This document shows, piece after piece, positions 1-7,209 of a stretch of DNA of 32,616 bases; position 1 is the stretch's first letter, and every line of letters begins with the position of its first letter. The stretch comes from Candidatus Protofrankia californiensis. GTDB lineage: Bacteria > Actinomycetota > Actinomycetes > Frankiales > Frankiaceae. The translations under genes were made by a program, and so were the position numbers. A model generated the notes under the pieces. It searched no databases. It was not told the DNA's origin and saw nothing but the letters and a program-made list of their open reading frames with translations. The stretch covers positions 68,733 to 101,348 of the forward strand of contig NZ_CAAAFO010000147.1 in the NCBI RefSeq assembly GCF_900634715.1. The letters run 5' to 3'.

Positions 1-401
1 TGCCGGCGCAGCGGGTCAACCCCATACGACGCGTCACCGATCCGATAGACATAGCGACGGGACAACGCGGAGAAGCGGGCGTCGAAACCCGGCGAGGCCG
101 GCGCCAGGGCCGTGATCCGCACCGCGCGGTCCAGCACACCGTTGAGCCTGCGCGCAAGCCCACCGAGCGGCACGTCGTCAGGGATATCCACGTGGGCCAC
201 CTGACCACGGGCATGGACGCCAGCATCGGTACGCCCGGCGACCGTGAGCCGGACCGCCGGCAACCGCGCCACCCGCATCAGCGCGTCCTCGACGTCGCCC
301 TGAACAGTGCGCTGCCCAGGCTGACGCGCCCACCCCGCGAACGGAGTGCCGTCATAGGCAAGATCGAGGCGTAGCCGGACCAGCCCGTCGAGAGTGCTCA
401 C
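1..401 (-). CDS. truA: tRNA pseudouridine synthase A, N-terminal part (cut by window edge)
   Basis: TruA converts uridines 38-40 of the tRNA anticodon stem to pseudouridine. Reading the complement from a GTG at 401 gives an open frame of about 133 codons that runs off the left edge. The product carries the family signature [16 protein letters not shown], which includes the catalytic aspartate of the RTDAGVHA motif, and an early [14 protein letters not shown] segment typical of TruA N-termini. An AGGAAG stretch lies just before the GTG and supports this start, although the spacing is short. The C-terminal half is outside the window. The gene lies downstream of rplQ, its usual actinobacterial position, but a strong hairpin and a possible promoter separate the two, so it may be transcribed independently. 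Confidence 0.93.
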   Translation of the reverse strand, partial: MSTLDGLVRLRLDLAYDGTPFAGWARQPGQRTVQGDVEDALMRVARLPAVRLTVAGRTDAGVHARGQVAHVDIPDDVPLGGLARRLNGVLDRAVRITALAPASPGFDARFSALSRRYVYRIGDASYGVDPLRR

Positions 402-434
402 CGCTTCCTGGCGATTCGGGTTACACGGTCCTGG

Positions 435-440
435 ATCATA
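435..440 (-). promoter_or_regulatory. possible -10 element for truA
   Basis: On the minus strand TATGAT lies about 35 bases upstream of the truA start, close to the TAnnnT consensus of housekeeping sigma factors. No good -35 hexamer is seen 16-18 bases further upstream, so this is a weak call. It would allow truA to be expressed after termination behind rplQ. Confidence 0.3.
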
Positions 441-527
441 CTTCGGGTCACATCGTCCCGCAGGATACAAAGATGATGATGTAAGCACATCGGGAATCAC
501 CGGGATCACGGTGGTGAACGAAACACG

Positions 528-559
528 AGGCCCACCATCCTCCATCGGATGGTGGGCCT
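528..559 (-). terminator. hairpin terminator after rplQ
   Basis: AGGCCCACCATCC (528-540) pairs perfectly with GGATGGTGGGCCT (547-559) around a 6-base loop, giving a 13-bp stem. On the minus strand it is followed by the moderately T-rich CGTGTTTCGTTC. It sits about 85 bases past the rplQ stop and before truA, which fits the end of the alpha operon. Confidence 0.72.
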
Positions 560-642
560 GTGCGATGCGGCTCCTGCTCAGTCAGGACTTGCAGGACCTG
601 AGCCAAGGTGTGGCTCTTGTCCGGTCGGCTTGAGTCCGCTGC

Positions 643-1299
643 TCAGCCGGCCTTGGGCGTGTCTGTGTCATCGCCGGTGGTCTCCTCCGCCGACAGCGCC
701 TGTGCCGGCTCAGCGCGGACGTCGGCCGGCGCGGCACCAGCCCCGGCCTCGGTGACGTCAACCTCGGTGACGTCGGGTTCGGCGGCGTCGGACTCGACCT
801 CGGCGGCAACCGCTGCCGCAGTGGGCGATTCCTTCGCCAGGTCGGCCGCGGCCTCGGCCGTCGCCCCAGTGGGACTGCGACGGGACGCGAAGCGGCTGCC
901 GCGAGCCCGCTCGGCCTCCCGTACCGCCTCCTGGGCAACTGTCAGGGCCTCGACCAGCTCGATACGGGCCAACGGGGCGTTGTCCCCCTTGCGTGGCCCG
1001 AGCTTGACGATGCGGGTGTAGCCGCCGTTGCGATCCGCGTAGCGCGGTCCGATTTCGGTGAACAGAACGTGTACCACGGACTTGTCCCGGACGACCCTGA
1101 GCACACGTCGACGGGCGTCCAGGTCGCCGCGCTTGGCGAAGGTGACCAGTCTCTCGGCATATGGGCGAAGCCGCTTCGCCTTGGCCTCGGTCGTGGTGAT
1201 GCCGCCGTGCTCGAACAGCGCGGTGGCGAGGTTGGCCAGCAACAGCCGCTCGTGCGCGGGGCTGCCACCGAGCCGGGGGCCCTTGGTAGGCGTGGGCAT
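643..1299 (-). CDS. rplQ: 50S ribosomal protein L17 with long C-terminal extension
   Basis: L17 is a large-subunit protein near the exit tunnel. Residues 1-120 match the family, starting [21 protein letters not shown] and including the [20 protein letters not shown] segment. Beyond that, about 100 residues are rich in Ala, Glu, Asp and Thr, with no recognisable domain and a net acidic charge. The total of 218 residues far exceeds the usual 115-130; extended L17 tails are known in actinobacteria. The ATG at 1299 has GAGGAG at good distance. It is the last gene of the infA-rpmJ-rpsM-rpsK-rpsD-rpoA-rplQ group but is separated from rpoA by 331 bases of palindromic DNA, so its expression may be set separately. 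Confidence 0.96.
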   Translation of the reverse strand: MPTPTKGPRLGGSPAHERLLLANLATALFEHGGITTTEAKAKRLRPYAERLVTFAKRGDLDARRRVLRVVRDKSVVHVLFTEIGPRYADRNGGYTRIVKLGPRKGDNAPLARIELVEALTVAQEAVREAERARGSRFASRRSPTGATAEAAADLAKESPTAAAVAAEVESDAAEPDVTEVDVTEAGAGAAPADVRAEPAQALSAEETTGDDTDTPKAG

Positions 1300-1334
1300 A
1301 ACAGGTGCTCCTCGATCCTTTCGCTGTCCGCTTC

Positions 1335-1365
1335 CCCCGGATAGCGGCTCCGCCGCTATCCGGGG
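1335..1365. other. perfect 14-bp hairpin upstream of rplQ
   Basis: CCCCGGATAGCGGC (1335-1348) pairs with GCCGCTATCCGGGG (1352-1365) around a TCC loop. It lies about 36 bases before the rplQ start on the transcribed strand. It could be an attenuator, an RNA-processing site or a palindromic repeat. No T-run follows, so a classical terminator is not clear. Confidence 0.6.
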
Positions 1366-1393
1366 ACCCTAGCTCGTGGACTGGCCACTACCC
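1346..1393. repeat. 48-bp direct repeat, copy 1
   Basis: Starting GGCTCCGCCGC, this segment matches 1453-1500 at about 39 of 48 positions by eye. It overlaps the right arm of the 14-bp hairpin. The second copy has lost part of the palindrome. Confidence 0.6.
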
Positions 1394-1452
1394 AGGGCGG
1401 CGTAATCACCTTCGGCGATCACGCTCTATCACAACCTACTACCCTACCGAGT

Positions 1453-1500
1453 GGCTCCGCCGCGATCCGGAGACCCGAGCTCATGGGAAGGCCACCGCCC
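1453..1500. repeat. 48-bp direct repeat, copy 2
   Basis: This is the second, diverged copy of the repeat at 1346-1393, offset by 107 bases. It also begins GGCTCCGCCGC and ends in a GGCCAC-containing segment. Confidence 0.6.
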
Positions 1501-1506
1501 AAGAGC

Positions 1507-1533
1507 CGCCCGGTCGCCTTCGACGACCGGGCG
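1507..1533. other. 10-bp hairpin in the rpoA-rplQ spacer
   Basis: CGCCCGGTCG (1507-1516) pairs with CGACCGGGCG (1524-1533) around a 7-base loop. It could act as a weak terminator or pause signal about 100 bases after rpoA. No U-tract is seen on the minus strand. Confidence 0.45.
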
Positions 1534-1555
1534 AGGGAAAGATCAATATATGCAG

Positions 1556-1597
1556 GCTGCCGGGCGGCGCAAAAAATGATACCGCGCCGCCTTCGGC
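1556..1597 (+). repeat. conserved-loop hairpin repeat, diverged copy
   Basis: GGCGGCGC (1563-1570) pairs with GCGCCGCC (1584-1591) across an A-rich loop containing AAAAAATGAT, followed by TTCGGCC. The layout matches the hairpins at 11927, 11983, 13525 and 13584 but the loop and flanks have drifted. It lies about 35 bases past the rpoA stop. Confidence 0.55.
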
Positions 1598-1630
1598 CTG
1601 GGGTTTGTGGTGCTCCTCAGTACTATTTCG

Positions 1631-2680
1631 TCAGTACTGTTCGGTTTCGACGAACTCCGAGCTGTCATCGGCCGGGTCGCTGAACGGGGCCGAGTACGTG
1701 TCGGTGCCGTAGGTGTCCACTGCCTGCCGCGGGTCGAATCCGGGCGGGGAGTCCTTGAGCTGCAGACCCATCGCGGCAAGCTTCGTCTTGACCTCGTCGA
1801 TCGACTTCTGCCCGAAGTTGCGGATGTCGAGCAGGTCCGCCTCGCTGCGGGACACCAGCTCACCGATGGTGTGAATACCCTCACGCTTGAGGCAGTTGTA
1901 GGAACGGACGGTGAGGTCCATCTCCTCGATCGGCAGTGCCAGATCCGCGGCAAGCGCGGCGTCCGCGGCGGACGGGCCGATGTCGACGCCTTCTGCCTCG
2001 GCGTTCAGTTCCTGCGCAAGGCCGAAGAGGCCGACGAGTGTCTTTCCGGCGCTGGCCATCGCGTCCCGCGGCGAGATCGACTGCTTCGTCTCGACGTCCA
2101 CGATGAGCCGGTCGAAGTCGGTGCGCTGCTCGACGCGGGTTGCCTCGACCTTGTAGGTGACCTTGAGTACCGGGGAGTAGATGGAGTCCACCGGGATCCG
2201 GCCGATCTCCTGCCCCGGCTGCTTGTTCTGGGTGGCGCTGACGTAGCCACGACCTCGCTCGACGGTCAGTTCGATCTCGAGCTTGCCCTTGTCGTTCAGG
2301 GTTGCCAGCACCAGGTCGAGGCTGTGGACCTCGACGCCAGCCGGCGGAGCGATGTCCGCCGCGCTCACCACTCCCGGGCCCTGCTTGCGCAGGTACATCA
2401 CGGTCGGATCGTCGTTCTCCGAGCTGACGACCAGTTCCTTCAGGTTCAGGATCAGGTCGGTGACGTCCTCCTTCACACCGGGGACGGTGGAGAACTCGTG
2501 CAGCACCCCGTCGATGCGGATGCTGGTCACCGCCGCACCGGGGATGGACGACAGCAAGGTCCTGCGAAGCGAGTTGCCGAGGGTGTAGCCGAAACCCGGC
2601 TCAAGCGGCTCGATGACGAACCTCGAGCGGAACTCCGAGATCGGCTCCTCGATCAACGTCGGGCGCTGGGCGATAAGCAT
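1631..2680 (-). CDS. rpoA: DNA-directed RNA polymerase subunit alpha
   Basis: The alpha subunit dimerises to nucleate RNA polymerase assembly, and its C-terminal domain contacts UP elements and activators. Residues 1 to about 230 form the N-terminal domain, with the conserved [22 protein letters not shown] dimerisation segment near residue 24. After a linker, the helix-hairpin-helix C-terminal domain spans about 245-315 ([20 protein letters not shown] and [11 protein letters not shown]). A short acidic tail ends the protein. The total of 349 residues is normal for actinobacteria. The ATG at 2680 has GGAAGGA at about 8 bases. The gene follows rpsD after a 147-base gap. Confidence 0.98.
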   Translation of the reverse strand: MLIAQRPTLIEEPISEFRSRFVIEPLEPGFGYTLGNSLRRTLLSSIPGAAVTSIRIDGVLHEFSTVPGVKEDVTDLILNLKELVVSSENDDPTVMYLRKQGPGVVSAADIAPPAGVEVHSLDLVLATLNDKGKLEIELTVERGRGYVSATQNKQPGQEIGRIPVDSIYSPVLKVTYKVEATRVEQRTDFDRLIVDVETKQSISPRDAMASAGKTLVGLFGLAQELNAEAEGVDIGPSAADAALAADLALPIEEMDLTVRSYNCLKREGIHTIGELVSRSEADLLDIRNFGQKSIDEVKTKLAAMGLQLKDSPPGFDPRQAVDTYGTDTYSAPFSDPADDSSEFVETEQY

Positions 2681-2728
2681 GGTTACATCCTTCCGGACAC
2701 GGCGACCGCTATATGACGCCGTGGCTAC

Positions 2729-2744
2729 GGCTCCGGCCGGAGCC
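2729..2744. other. 16-bp perfect palindrome in the rpsD-rpoA gap
   Basis: GGCTCCGGCCGGAGCC is self-complementary. It lies about 49 bases upstream of the rpoA start, between the 15-bp tandem repeats and the gene. As RNA it can form only a tight hairpin; as DNA it could bind a symmetric protein. No function can be assigned. Confidence 0.4.
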
Positions 2745-2792
2745 CGTGGACGAGGCCTCTGTCCACCCCGCCCACGTCGTGCCTGTTCCAGT

Positions 2793-2837
2793 CTGGACTA
2801 CCTGGAACGGACCCACCTGGAACAAGACTACTTGGAG
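2793..2837 (-). repeat. 3 x 15-bp imperfect tandem repeat across the rpsD stop
   Basis: On the minus strand three 15-base units of the form YTCCARGTRGTCYNG follow one another (2837-2823, 2822-2808, 2807-2793). The first unit includes the rpsD stop codon at 2830-2828. The other two look like duplications of the gene's 3' end into the spacer. Confidence 0.6.
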
Positions 2838-3454
2838 TAGAGCTCGACGATGAGCTGTTCCTGAACCTGGGTGTCGATCACCTGGCGAGCCGGCAGTGAG
2901 TGCACCAGCACCCGCAACTGGCTGGGAATGACCTCCAGCCAGGCCGGGACGGTGCGCTGACCGGCAATCTCACGAGCGATGATGAACGGGGTCAGCTCAC
3001 GTGCCTTGGGCGCGATCTCGATGATGTCGTTCTCGCTGACCCGGTAGCTGGGGATGTCGACCTTGCCGCCGTTGACCACGACGTGGCCGTGGCGGACGGC
3101 CTGGCGCGCGGCGTCCCGGGAAGGAGCGAAGCCGGCGCGGTACACGACGTTGTCGAGCCGCGATTCAAGGATCTTCAGCAGCTCGTCACCGGTCTTGCCG
3201 GTACGCCGGTTGGCCTCGTCGTAGTAGCCGCGGAACTGCTTCTCCAGAACGCCGTAGATACGCGCGCACTTCTGCTTCTCACGCTTCTGCAGCAGGTACT
3301 CGGATTCCTTGGTGCGGCCCCGGCCGTGCTCGCCCGGAGGATAGGGCCGGATCTCGATCGGGCACTTGGGCGACTCGCACTTGCTGCCCTTGAGGAACAA
3401 CTTCGTCTTCTCACGGCGGCAGCGCTTGCAGTCCGCGCCGGTGTAGCGGGCCAT
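2828..3454 (-). CDS. rpsD: 30S ribosomal protein S4, zinc-binding form
   Basis: S4 is a primary 16S rRNA-binding protein that starts 30S assembly and often controls alpha-operon translation. The protein starts MARYTGADCKRCRREKTKLF and has cysteines at 9, 12, 26 and 31, the Cys4 zinc-binding set. The S4 RNA-binding domain follows (LESRLDNVVYRAGFAPSRDAARQ ... GHVVVNGGKVDIPSYRV). The total of 208 residues is typical. The frame stays open for 20 further codons to 3514, but the family start MARYTG and the upstream AAGGA favour 3454. The 159-base gap before it contains a conserved-loop hairpin at 3477-3522, within the leader where S4 feedback would act. Confidence 0.97.
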   Translation of the reverse strand: MARYTGADCKRCRREKTKLFLKGSKCESPKCPIEIRPYPPGEHGRGRTKESEYLLQKREKQKCARIYGVLEKQFRGYYDEANRRTGKTGDELLKILESRLDNVVYRAGFAPSRDAARQAVRHGHVVVNGGKVDIPSYRVSENDIIEIAPKARELTPFIIAREIAGQRTVPAWLEVIPSQLRVLVHSLPARQVIDTQVQEQLIVELYSK

Positions 3455-3476
3455 GCTTGTCCTTCTCTCCTTTTTC

Positions 3477-3522
3477 GGCCAGAGATGGCGCGACGATGTG
3501 CTTCTTCGCGCCATCGGAGGCC
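3477..3522 (-). repeat. conserved-loop hairpin repeat upstream of rpsD
   Basis: On the minus strand GGCCTCC leads into GATGGCGCGA (complement of 3515-3506), a 12-base loop, then TCGCGCCATC (complement of 3493-3484) and a final GGCC. The 10-bp stem is perfect, and the outer GGCC arms can pair. It shares the GCGA...TCGC inner stem and A-rich loop start with the hairpins near 11.9 and 13.5 kb, but its outer stem sequence differs. It is the only copy in sense orientation to the operon. Confidence 0.72.
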
Positions 3523-3613
3523 TTAAGCCCTGGTGTTGCTGGCGCGAACCCGACCGGAGGTGACACGATCATGTCCTGCCCCGCGCCACCGGAAGCCGTG
3601 ATACTGCTGTTGG

Positions 3614-4018
3614 TCAGACCCTGCGTCGCTTGGGCGGCCGGCAGCCGTTGTGAGGAGTCGGGGTCACGTCCTGGATGGCGCCGACCTCAAGGCCAGCTGC
3701 CTGCAGGGAGCGGATCGCGGTCTCCCGCCCCGAACCGGGACCCTTGACGAAGACGTCCACCTTGCGCATCCCGTGTTCCTGCGCCTTACGGGCGGCGTTC
3801 TCCGCGGCCATCTGCGCGGCGAAGGGAGTCGACTTCCGCGATCCCTTGAATCCGACATGGCCGGCGCTCGCCCAAGAGATCACGTTCCCACTGGGATCGG
3901 TGATCGAAACGATCGTGTTGTTGAAGGTGCTCTTGATGTGGGCGTGGCCGTGCGCGACGTTCTTCTTTTCCTTGCGCCGGACCTTCTTGATGCCGGCGGC
4001 ACGCGTCTTTGGCGGCAT
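3614..4018 (-). CDS. rpsK: 30S ribosomal protein S11
   Basis: S11 lies on the 30S platform and helps shape the mRNA path near the E site. The protein shows the family core [19 protein letters not shown], the [20 protein letters not shown] helix, the [17 protein letters not shown] loop and the basic C-terminus [16 protein letters not shown]. The length of 134 residues is usual for actinobacteria. The ATG at 4018 matches the family start MPPKTRAA; the nearest GGAG is about 13 bases upstream, which is long. It lies between rpsM and rpsD. Confidence 0.98.
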   Translation of the reverse strand: MPPKTRAAGIKKVRRKEKKNVAHGHAHIKSTFNNTIVSITDPSGNVISWASAGHVGFKGSRKSTPFAAQMAAENAARKAQEHGMRKVDVFVKGPGSGRETAIRSLQAAGLEVGAIQDVTPTPHNGCRPPKRRRV

Positions 4019-4111
4019 ATGCGTTCGTGATCTCCGTTTGCGAGGTCGTCGGTCAGAGCCCGGTCATGGCTGCCATCGGTGGCCACGTCGGCCGGGGCCC
4101 CTGACTACTTA

Positions 4112-4492
4112 CTACTTCTTACCGGCCTTCTTCTTACCGGCGATGGCACGGCGCGGGCCCTTGCGGGTACGCGCGTTGGTGTGGGTTCGCTGACCGTGGA
4201 CGGGAAGATTGCGCCGATGCCGCAGTCCCTGGTAGCAACCGATCTCCATCTTCCGGCGGATGTCCTGACGCACCTCCCGGTGCAGGTCACCCTCAACCCG
4301 GTAGTTCGCGTCGATCCACTCCCTGAGCCGGACGATCTCCTCGTCGGTCAGGTCCCGGACGCGCGTGTCGGGGTTGACCCCGGTTGCGGCAAGAGTCTCC
4401 AGGGAGCGGCTACGGCCGATCCCGAATATGTAGGTGAGAGCAATCTCCACCCGCTTCTCACGCGGGAGGTCTACGCCGGACAGGCGTGCCAT
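4112..4492 (-). CDS. rpsM: 30S ribosomal protein S13
   Basis: S13 sits in the 30S head and contacts P-site tRNA and L5 across the subunit bridge. The start [20 protein letters not shown], the helix-two-turn-helix ([17 protein letters not shown]) and the basic tail [20 protein letters not shown] are all present, ending in a Lys-rich stretch. The length of 126 residues is standard. The frame extends upstream, but the ATG at 4492 is the family start and has AGGAAA upstream. It follows rpmJ after 195 bases and precedes rpsK by 93. Confidence 0.98.
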   Translation of the reverse strand: MARLSGVDLPREKRVEIALTYIFGIGRSRSLETLAATGVNPDTRVRDLTDEEIVRLREWIDANYRVEGDLHREVRQDIRRKMEIGCYQGLRHRRNLPVHGQRTHTNARTRKGPRRAIAGKKKAGKK

Positions 4493-4687
4493 GCCAGGTG
4501 TTTCCTTCCTGTACCGGAGGTCTTGAGCGTCCCCGTCCCGTGCCGACGAGCTGTTCGCCGGCCCGGGCCCCGGCCTCCGACCGGGGGTGAGTACCGCGTG
4601 ACGCGGCCTGGTGACGCTTGGACGGACGTTGCGCCACCGCGGCAACCACAGGCACCAGCCTGGGCCTGGGGCTACCCGGCGGAGCGG

Positions 4688-4801
4688 TCAGCCCTGACGC
4701 TGCTTGTGGCGCAGGTTGTCACAGATGACCATCACACGACCATGGCGACGGATCACTTTGCACTTGTCGCATATCTTCTTGACGCTCGGCTTGACCTTCA
4801 C
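4688..4801 (-). CDS. rpmJ: 50S ribosomal protein L36, zinc-ribbon form
   Basis: This 37-residue protein reads (V/M)[15 protein letters not shown], then [13 protein letters not shown]. Cys11, Cys14, Cys27 and His32 form the zinc-binding set of the C+ version of L36, which stabilises 23S rRNA near L16. A GTG at 4801 gives the exact family length, with GGGAGG 11 bases upstream. The frame is open much further upstream, but those residues do not resemble any r-protein. It lies between infA and rpsM, its normal position. Confidence 0.95.
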   Translation of the reverse strand: MKVKPSVKKICDKCKVIRRHGRVMVICDNLRHKQRQG

Positions 4802-4916
4802 GGCTGCACGAACCTCCCTTGCGCAGCCGCTGGGGCGCGCGTGCGAATGGCTGGGGTTGTCACCAGACTGCCGACGACAGCGGGAAGCAGGATCACGCTG
4901 TCGGTAGCCAGGTAGC

Positions 4917-5138
4917 TTACTTGTAGCGGTAGACGATCCGACCACGGGACAGGTCGTAGGGCGACAGCTCGACCACCACCCGGTCCTCCGGAAGGATTCG
5001 GATGTAGTGCTGACGCATCTTGCCACTGATGTGGGCGAGCACTCGATGACCGTTCTGGAGCTCGACCCGGAACATCGCGTTCGGGAGTGGCTCCACAACT
5101 CGGCCTTCGATCTCGATAGCCCCGTCTTTCTTCGGCAT
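4917..5138 (-). CDS. infA: translation initiation factor IF-1
   Basis: IF-1 binds the 30S A site during initiation. It is a single OB-fold, here [19 protein letters not shown] followed by [20 protein letters not shown] and [20 protein letters not shown], for a total of 73 residues as expected. The ATG at 5138 has GGAGG immediately upstream with a short 2-base spacer. An upstream in-frame ATG at 5192 would add 18 residues unlike any IF-1. It starts the infA-rpmJ-rpsM-rpsK-rpsD-rpoA-rplQ group and is separated from map by 254 bases. Confidence 0.97.
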   Translation of the reverse strand: MPKKDGAIEIEGRVVEPLPNAMFRVELQNGHRVLAHISGKMRQHYIRILPEDRVVVELSPYDLSRGRIVYRYK

Positions 5139-5294
5139 GTCCTCCGCTGTCCTACCCTCGGGTGTCCGACGGTGGACACAGACGAACATCAATGCCCCGC
5201 TAACCGTCGGCTTTTAAGTGTACGTGGCCCACCCGTCAAGGGCCAACCCGGCTCGGTCACTGCTGTCGGAGGCCCAGGTTCCCGGGCCGCGCAA

Positions 5295-5321
5295 GGCGGG
5301 GCCTGCCCACGCGGCCCCGCC
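5295..5321 (-). terminator. hairpin between map and infA
   Basis: GGCGGGGCC (5295-5303) and GGCCCCGCC (5313-5321) form a perfect 9-bp GC stem around a 9-base loop, about 70 bases past the map stop. No U-tract follows. It could be a terminator for secY-adk-map or a pause site. Confidence 0.45.
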
Positions 5322-5392
5322 GTCGACGTCGGGTGTCGGGTGTCGGGAGCGGACGGAGGTGCGGCGGGGGCGACCGCGGCAACGGGGTGACG

Positions 5393-6232
5393 TCAGGACG
5401 CGGAGGTCTCGGCTGGCTGGCCGCAGGGCACTCCCAGCTCGGCGAACTGCGCCGTACCACCGTCCAGGGCCGTCAACACCCAGGGCCCGCGTGAGGTCAC
5501 CGCGACCGTGTGCTCGGTGTGCGCCGCCCAGGAGCCGTCCGTGGTGGCCACGGTCCACTCGTCGTCGAGAATCCGGGTGTCCGGCCGACCCATCGTGATC
5601 ATCGGCTCGATCGCCAGCGCGATCCCCTCGACCAGGCGGATCCCCCGGCCCGGCCGCCCGTGGTTGAGAACATGTGGTGGCTGGTGCATCTCGGTCCCGA
5701 TGCCGTGACCGCCGTAGTGATCCACTATGCCGTACCCCCGAGGGCTGACAGAGCGTTCGACCGCCGCGGAGATGTCGGTCAGCTTGCCACCCAGCTGCGC
5801 GGTTGCCAGACCCTGCCACAGCGCCTGTTCGCACGCCTCGATCAGATCGAGAAACGGCTGGGGCACCGTCCCGACCGGGACAGTGATCGCGGAGTCGCCG
5901 TGCCAGCCATCAGCGATCGCGCCGCAGTCGATGGAGATGATGTCTCCTTCGCACAGTACCCGCTTGCGGTGCGGTATCCCGTGGACGACCTCGTCGTTCA
6001 CCGACGCACAGATCGACGCGGGAAAGGGGGGCTGACCGTAGCCCTTGAAGGAGGGGATCGCACCGTCGTCGCGAATCGACTTCTCCGCGATCGCGTCGAG
6101 CTCCCCGGTGGTGATCCCCGGTTCGACCGCTGCACGCAGCTTTTCCAGGGCGCGCGCGACAACGAGTCCCGCCACGCGCATCTTCGCGATCTCACTGTCG
6201 GTCTTGATCTGGACATGCTCTCGTCGCGCCAC
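5393..6232 (-). CDS. map: type I methionine aminopeptidase
   Basis: Map removes the initiator methionine from nascent proteins. The pita-bread fold is complete, with metal ligands in ISIDCGAIADGWHGDSA (two Asp), GGHGIGTEMHQPPHV (His), LAIEPMIT (Glu) and HTEHTVAV (Glu). The substrate-contacting His lies in NDEVVHGIP. I chose the GTG at 6232, giving 279 residues; a GTG at 6277 would add 15 residues but has no ribosome-binding site. It follows adk after 323 bases in the common actinobacterial order secY-adk-map-infA. Confidence 0.94.
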   Translation of the reverse strand: MARREHVQIKTDSEIAKMRVAGLVVARALEKLRAAVEPGITTGELDAIAEKSIRDDGAIPSFKGYGQPPFPASICASVNDEVVHGIPHRKRVLCEGDIISIDCGAIADGWHGDSAITVPVGTVPQPFLDLIEACEQALWQGLATAQLGGKLTDISAAVERSVSPRGYGIVDHYGGHGIGTEMHQPPHVLNHGRPGRGIRLVEGIALAIEPMITMGRPDTRILDDEWTVATTDGSWAAHTEHTVAVTSRGPWVLTALDGGTAQFAELGVPCGQPAETSAS

Positions 6233-6555
6233 GCTCGTCGCCCCGGTCCGTATCCCTAGTAACCCTTTGTCCTGCACGCCTGTGACGGCGGTCGTCCCGT
6301 ACGCCTCCGGTGGCGCGAACAGCGGAGATCACGCTATCGGAGCCGGCTGGTCCCGTGCCCGTGAGCTTGCCATCGGTACCCTGCCCCGCCCAAGTGTGCC
6401 TGTCGCGCTGCCGCGTTGCCGGTCGTATCAGAGCGGCCACACAATGCCCCGGTCACATGATGCCAACCACACGGAGACAGCCGCACGATGCCCGGTGGTG
6501 CCGGCCGGTCCCGCGAGGCATGCCATCCGCGGGGCAGGCTCAATGGTCAGGGACG
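6233..6555. other. adk-map intergenic region
   Basis: This stretch of about 320 bases (278 if map begins at 6277) holds no credible gene. It has CA-rich segments with several CAC(A)NGATGCC-like motifs around 6439-6492, but no strong hairpin or promoter that I can defend. Confidence 0.5.
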
Positions 6556-7209
6556 TCAGCTCGCGTAGTGACGCAGGGCGTCGAGCGCGCGGTCGGTAAC
6601 GTTGTCCACCGGGCCGGTCGCGTCGATGCCGATCAGCAGGCCCTTCGCCGCGTAGTAGGCAACCAGCGGCGAGGTCTGCTCGGCATAGACCTCCAGACGG
6701 TGACGTACCGTCTCAGAGCGGTCGTCGTCCCGCTGGAACAGCTCGCCGTTACAGCGGTCACATATGCCTTCCACCGCGGGTGGATCGAAGTCCATATGCC
6801 AGATGTGACCACAGTTACGGCACGTCCGCCGCCCGGACAGGCGCCGCACTACCTCGTCGTCATCGACTACGAGCTCCAGGACGACGTCCAGGCGTGTCCC
6901 CATCTCCTCGAGCAGCTGACCCAGCACCTCGGCCTGGGGCACGTTGCGGGGGAAGCCGTCGAGCAGGAAGCCCTTGGCCGCGTCGTCCTCGGCCAGCCTG
7001 TTGCGGACCATACCGATGGTGACCTCGTCGGGGACAAGGTCGCCGGCGTCCATGTACTGCTTGGCGAGCACCCCCAGCTCGGTGCCCTCCCGGACGTTCG
7101 CCCGAAAGATGTCTCCCGTGGAGATCTTGGGAATTGACCGCGCCTGGGCGATGAACGCGGCCTGGGTGCCCTTGCCGGCACCCGGCGGTCCGACCAGTAC
7201 GAGGCGCAC
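6556..7209 (-). CDS. adk: adenylate kinase, zinc-containing long LID form
   Basis: Adenylate kinase interconverts ATP plus AMP and two ADP. The P-loop GPPGAGKGT lies at residues 7-15. The AMP-binding segment [19 protein letters not shown], the LLDGFPRN motif and a full LID domain with two CxxC pairs (TCRNCG and ICDRCN) follow; the four cysteines predict a structural zinc. The protein has 217 residues. The GTG at 7209 overlaps the secY stop by one base (TAGTG), which suggests translational coupling. The frame is open far upstream inside secY, but the family N-terminus fixes this start. Confidence 0.97.
   Translation of the reverse strand: MRLVLVGPPGAGKGTQAAFIAQARSIPKISTGDIFRANVREGTELGVLAKQYMDAGDLVPDEVTIGMVRNRLAEDDAAKGFLLDGFPRNVPQAEVLGQLLEEMGTRLDVVLELVVDDDEVVRRLSGRRTCRNCGHIWHMDFDPPAVEGICDRCNGELFQRDDDRSETVRHRLEVYAEQTSPLVAYYAAKGLLIGIDATGPVDNVTDRALDALRHYAS

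Larger units (their letters stand above)
1300..1630. other. rpoA-rplQ intergenic region, repeat- and hairpin-rich
   Basis: These 331 bases hold no credible gene. They contain a perfect 14-bp hairpin (1335-1365), two copies of a 48-bp direct repeat (1346-1393 and 1453-1500), a 10-bp hairpin (1507-1533), and a diverged copy of the conserved-loop hairpin family (about 1556-1597). rpoA and rplQ are normally adjacent, so the spacer looks built by repeat acquisition. Confidence 0.8.

Noticed and set aside
4555-4615. Possible further copy of the hairpin repeat in the rpmJ-rpsM gap
   Set aside because: It has GGCCTCCGACCG and a terminal GCGGCC, but no matching loop or continuous 10-bp stem, so I could not count it as a family member.
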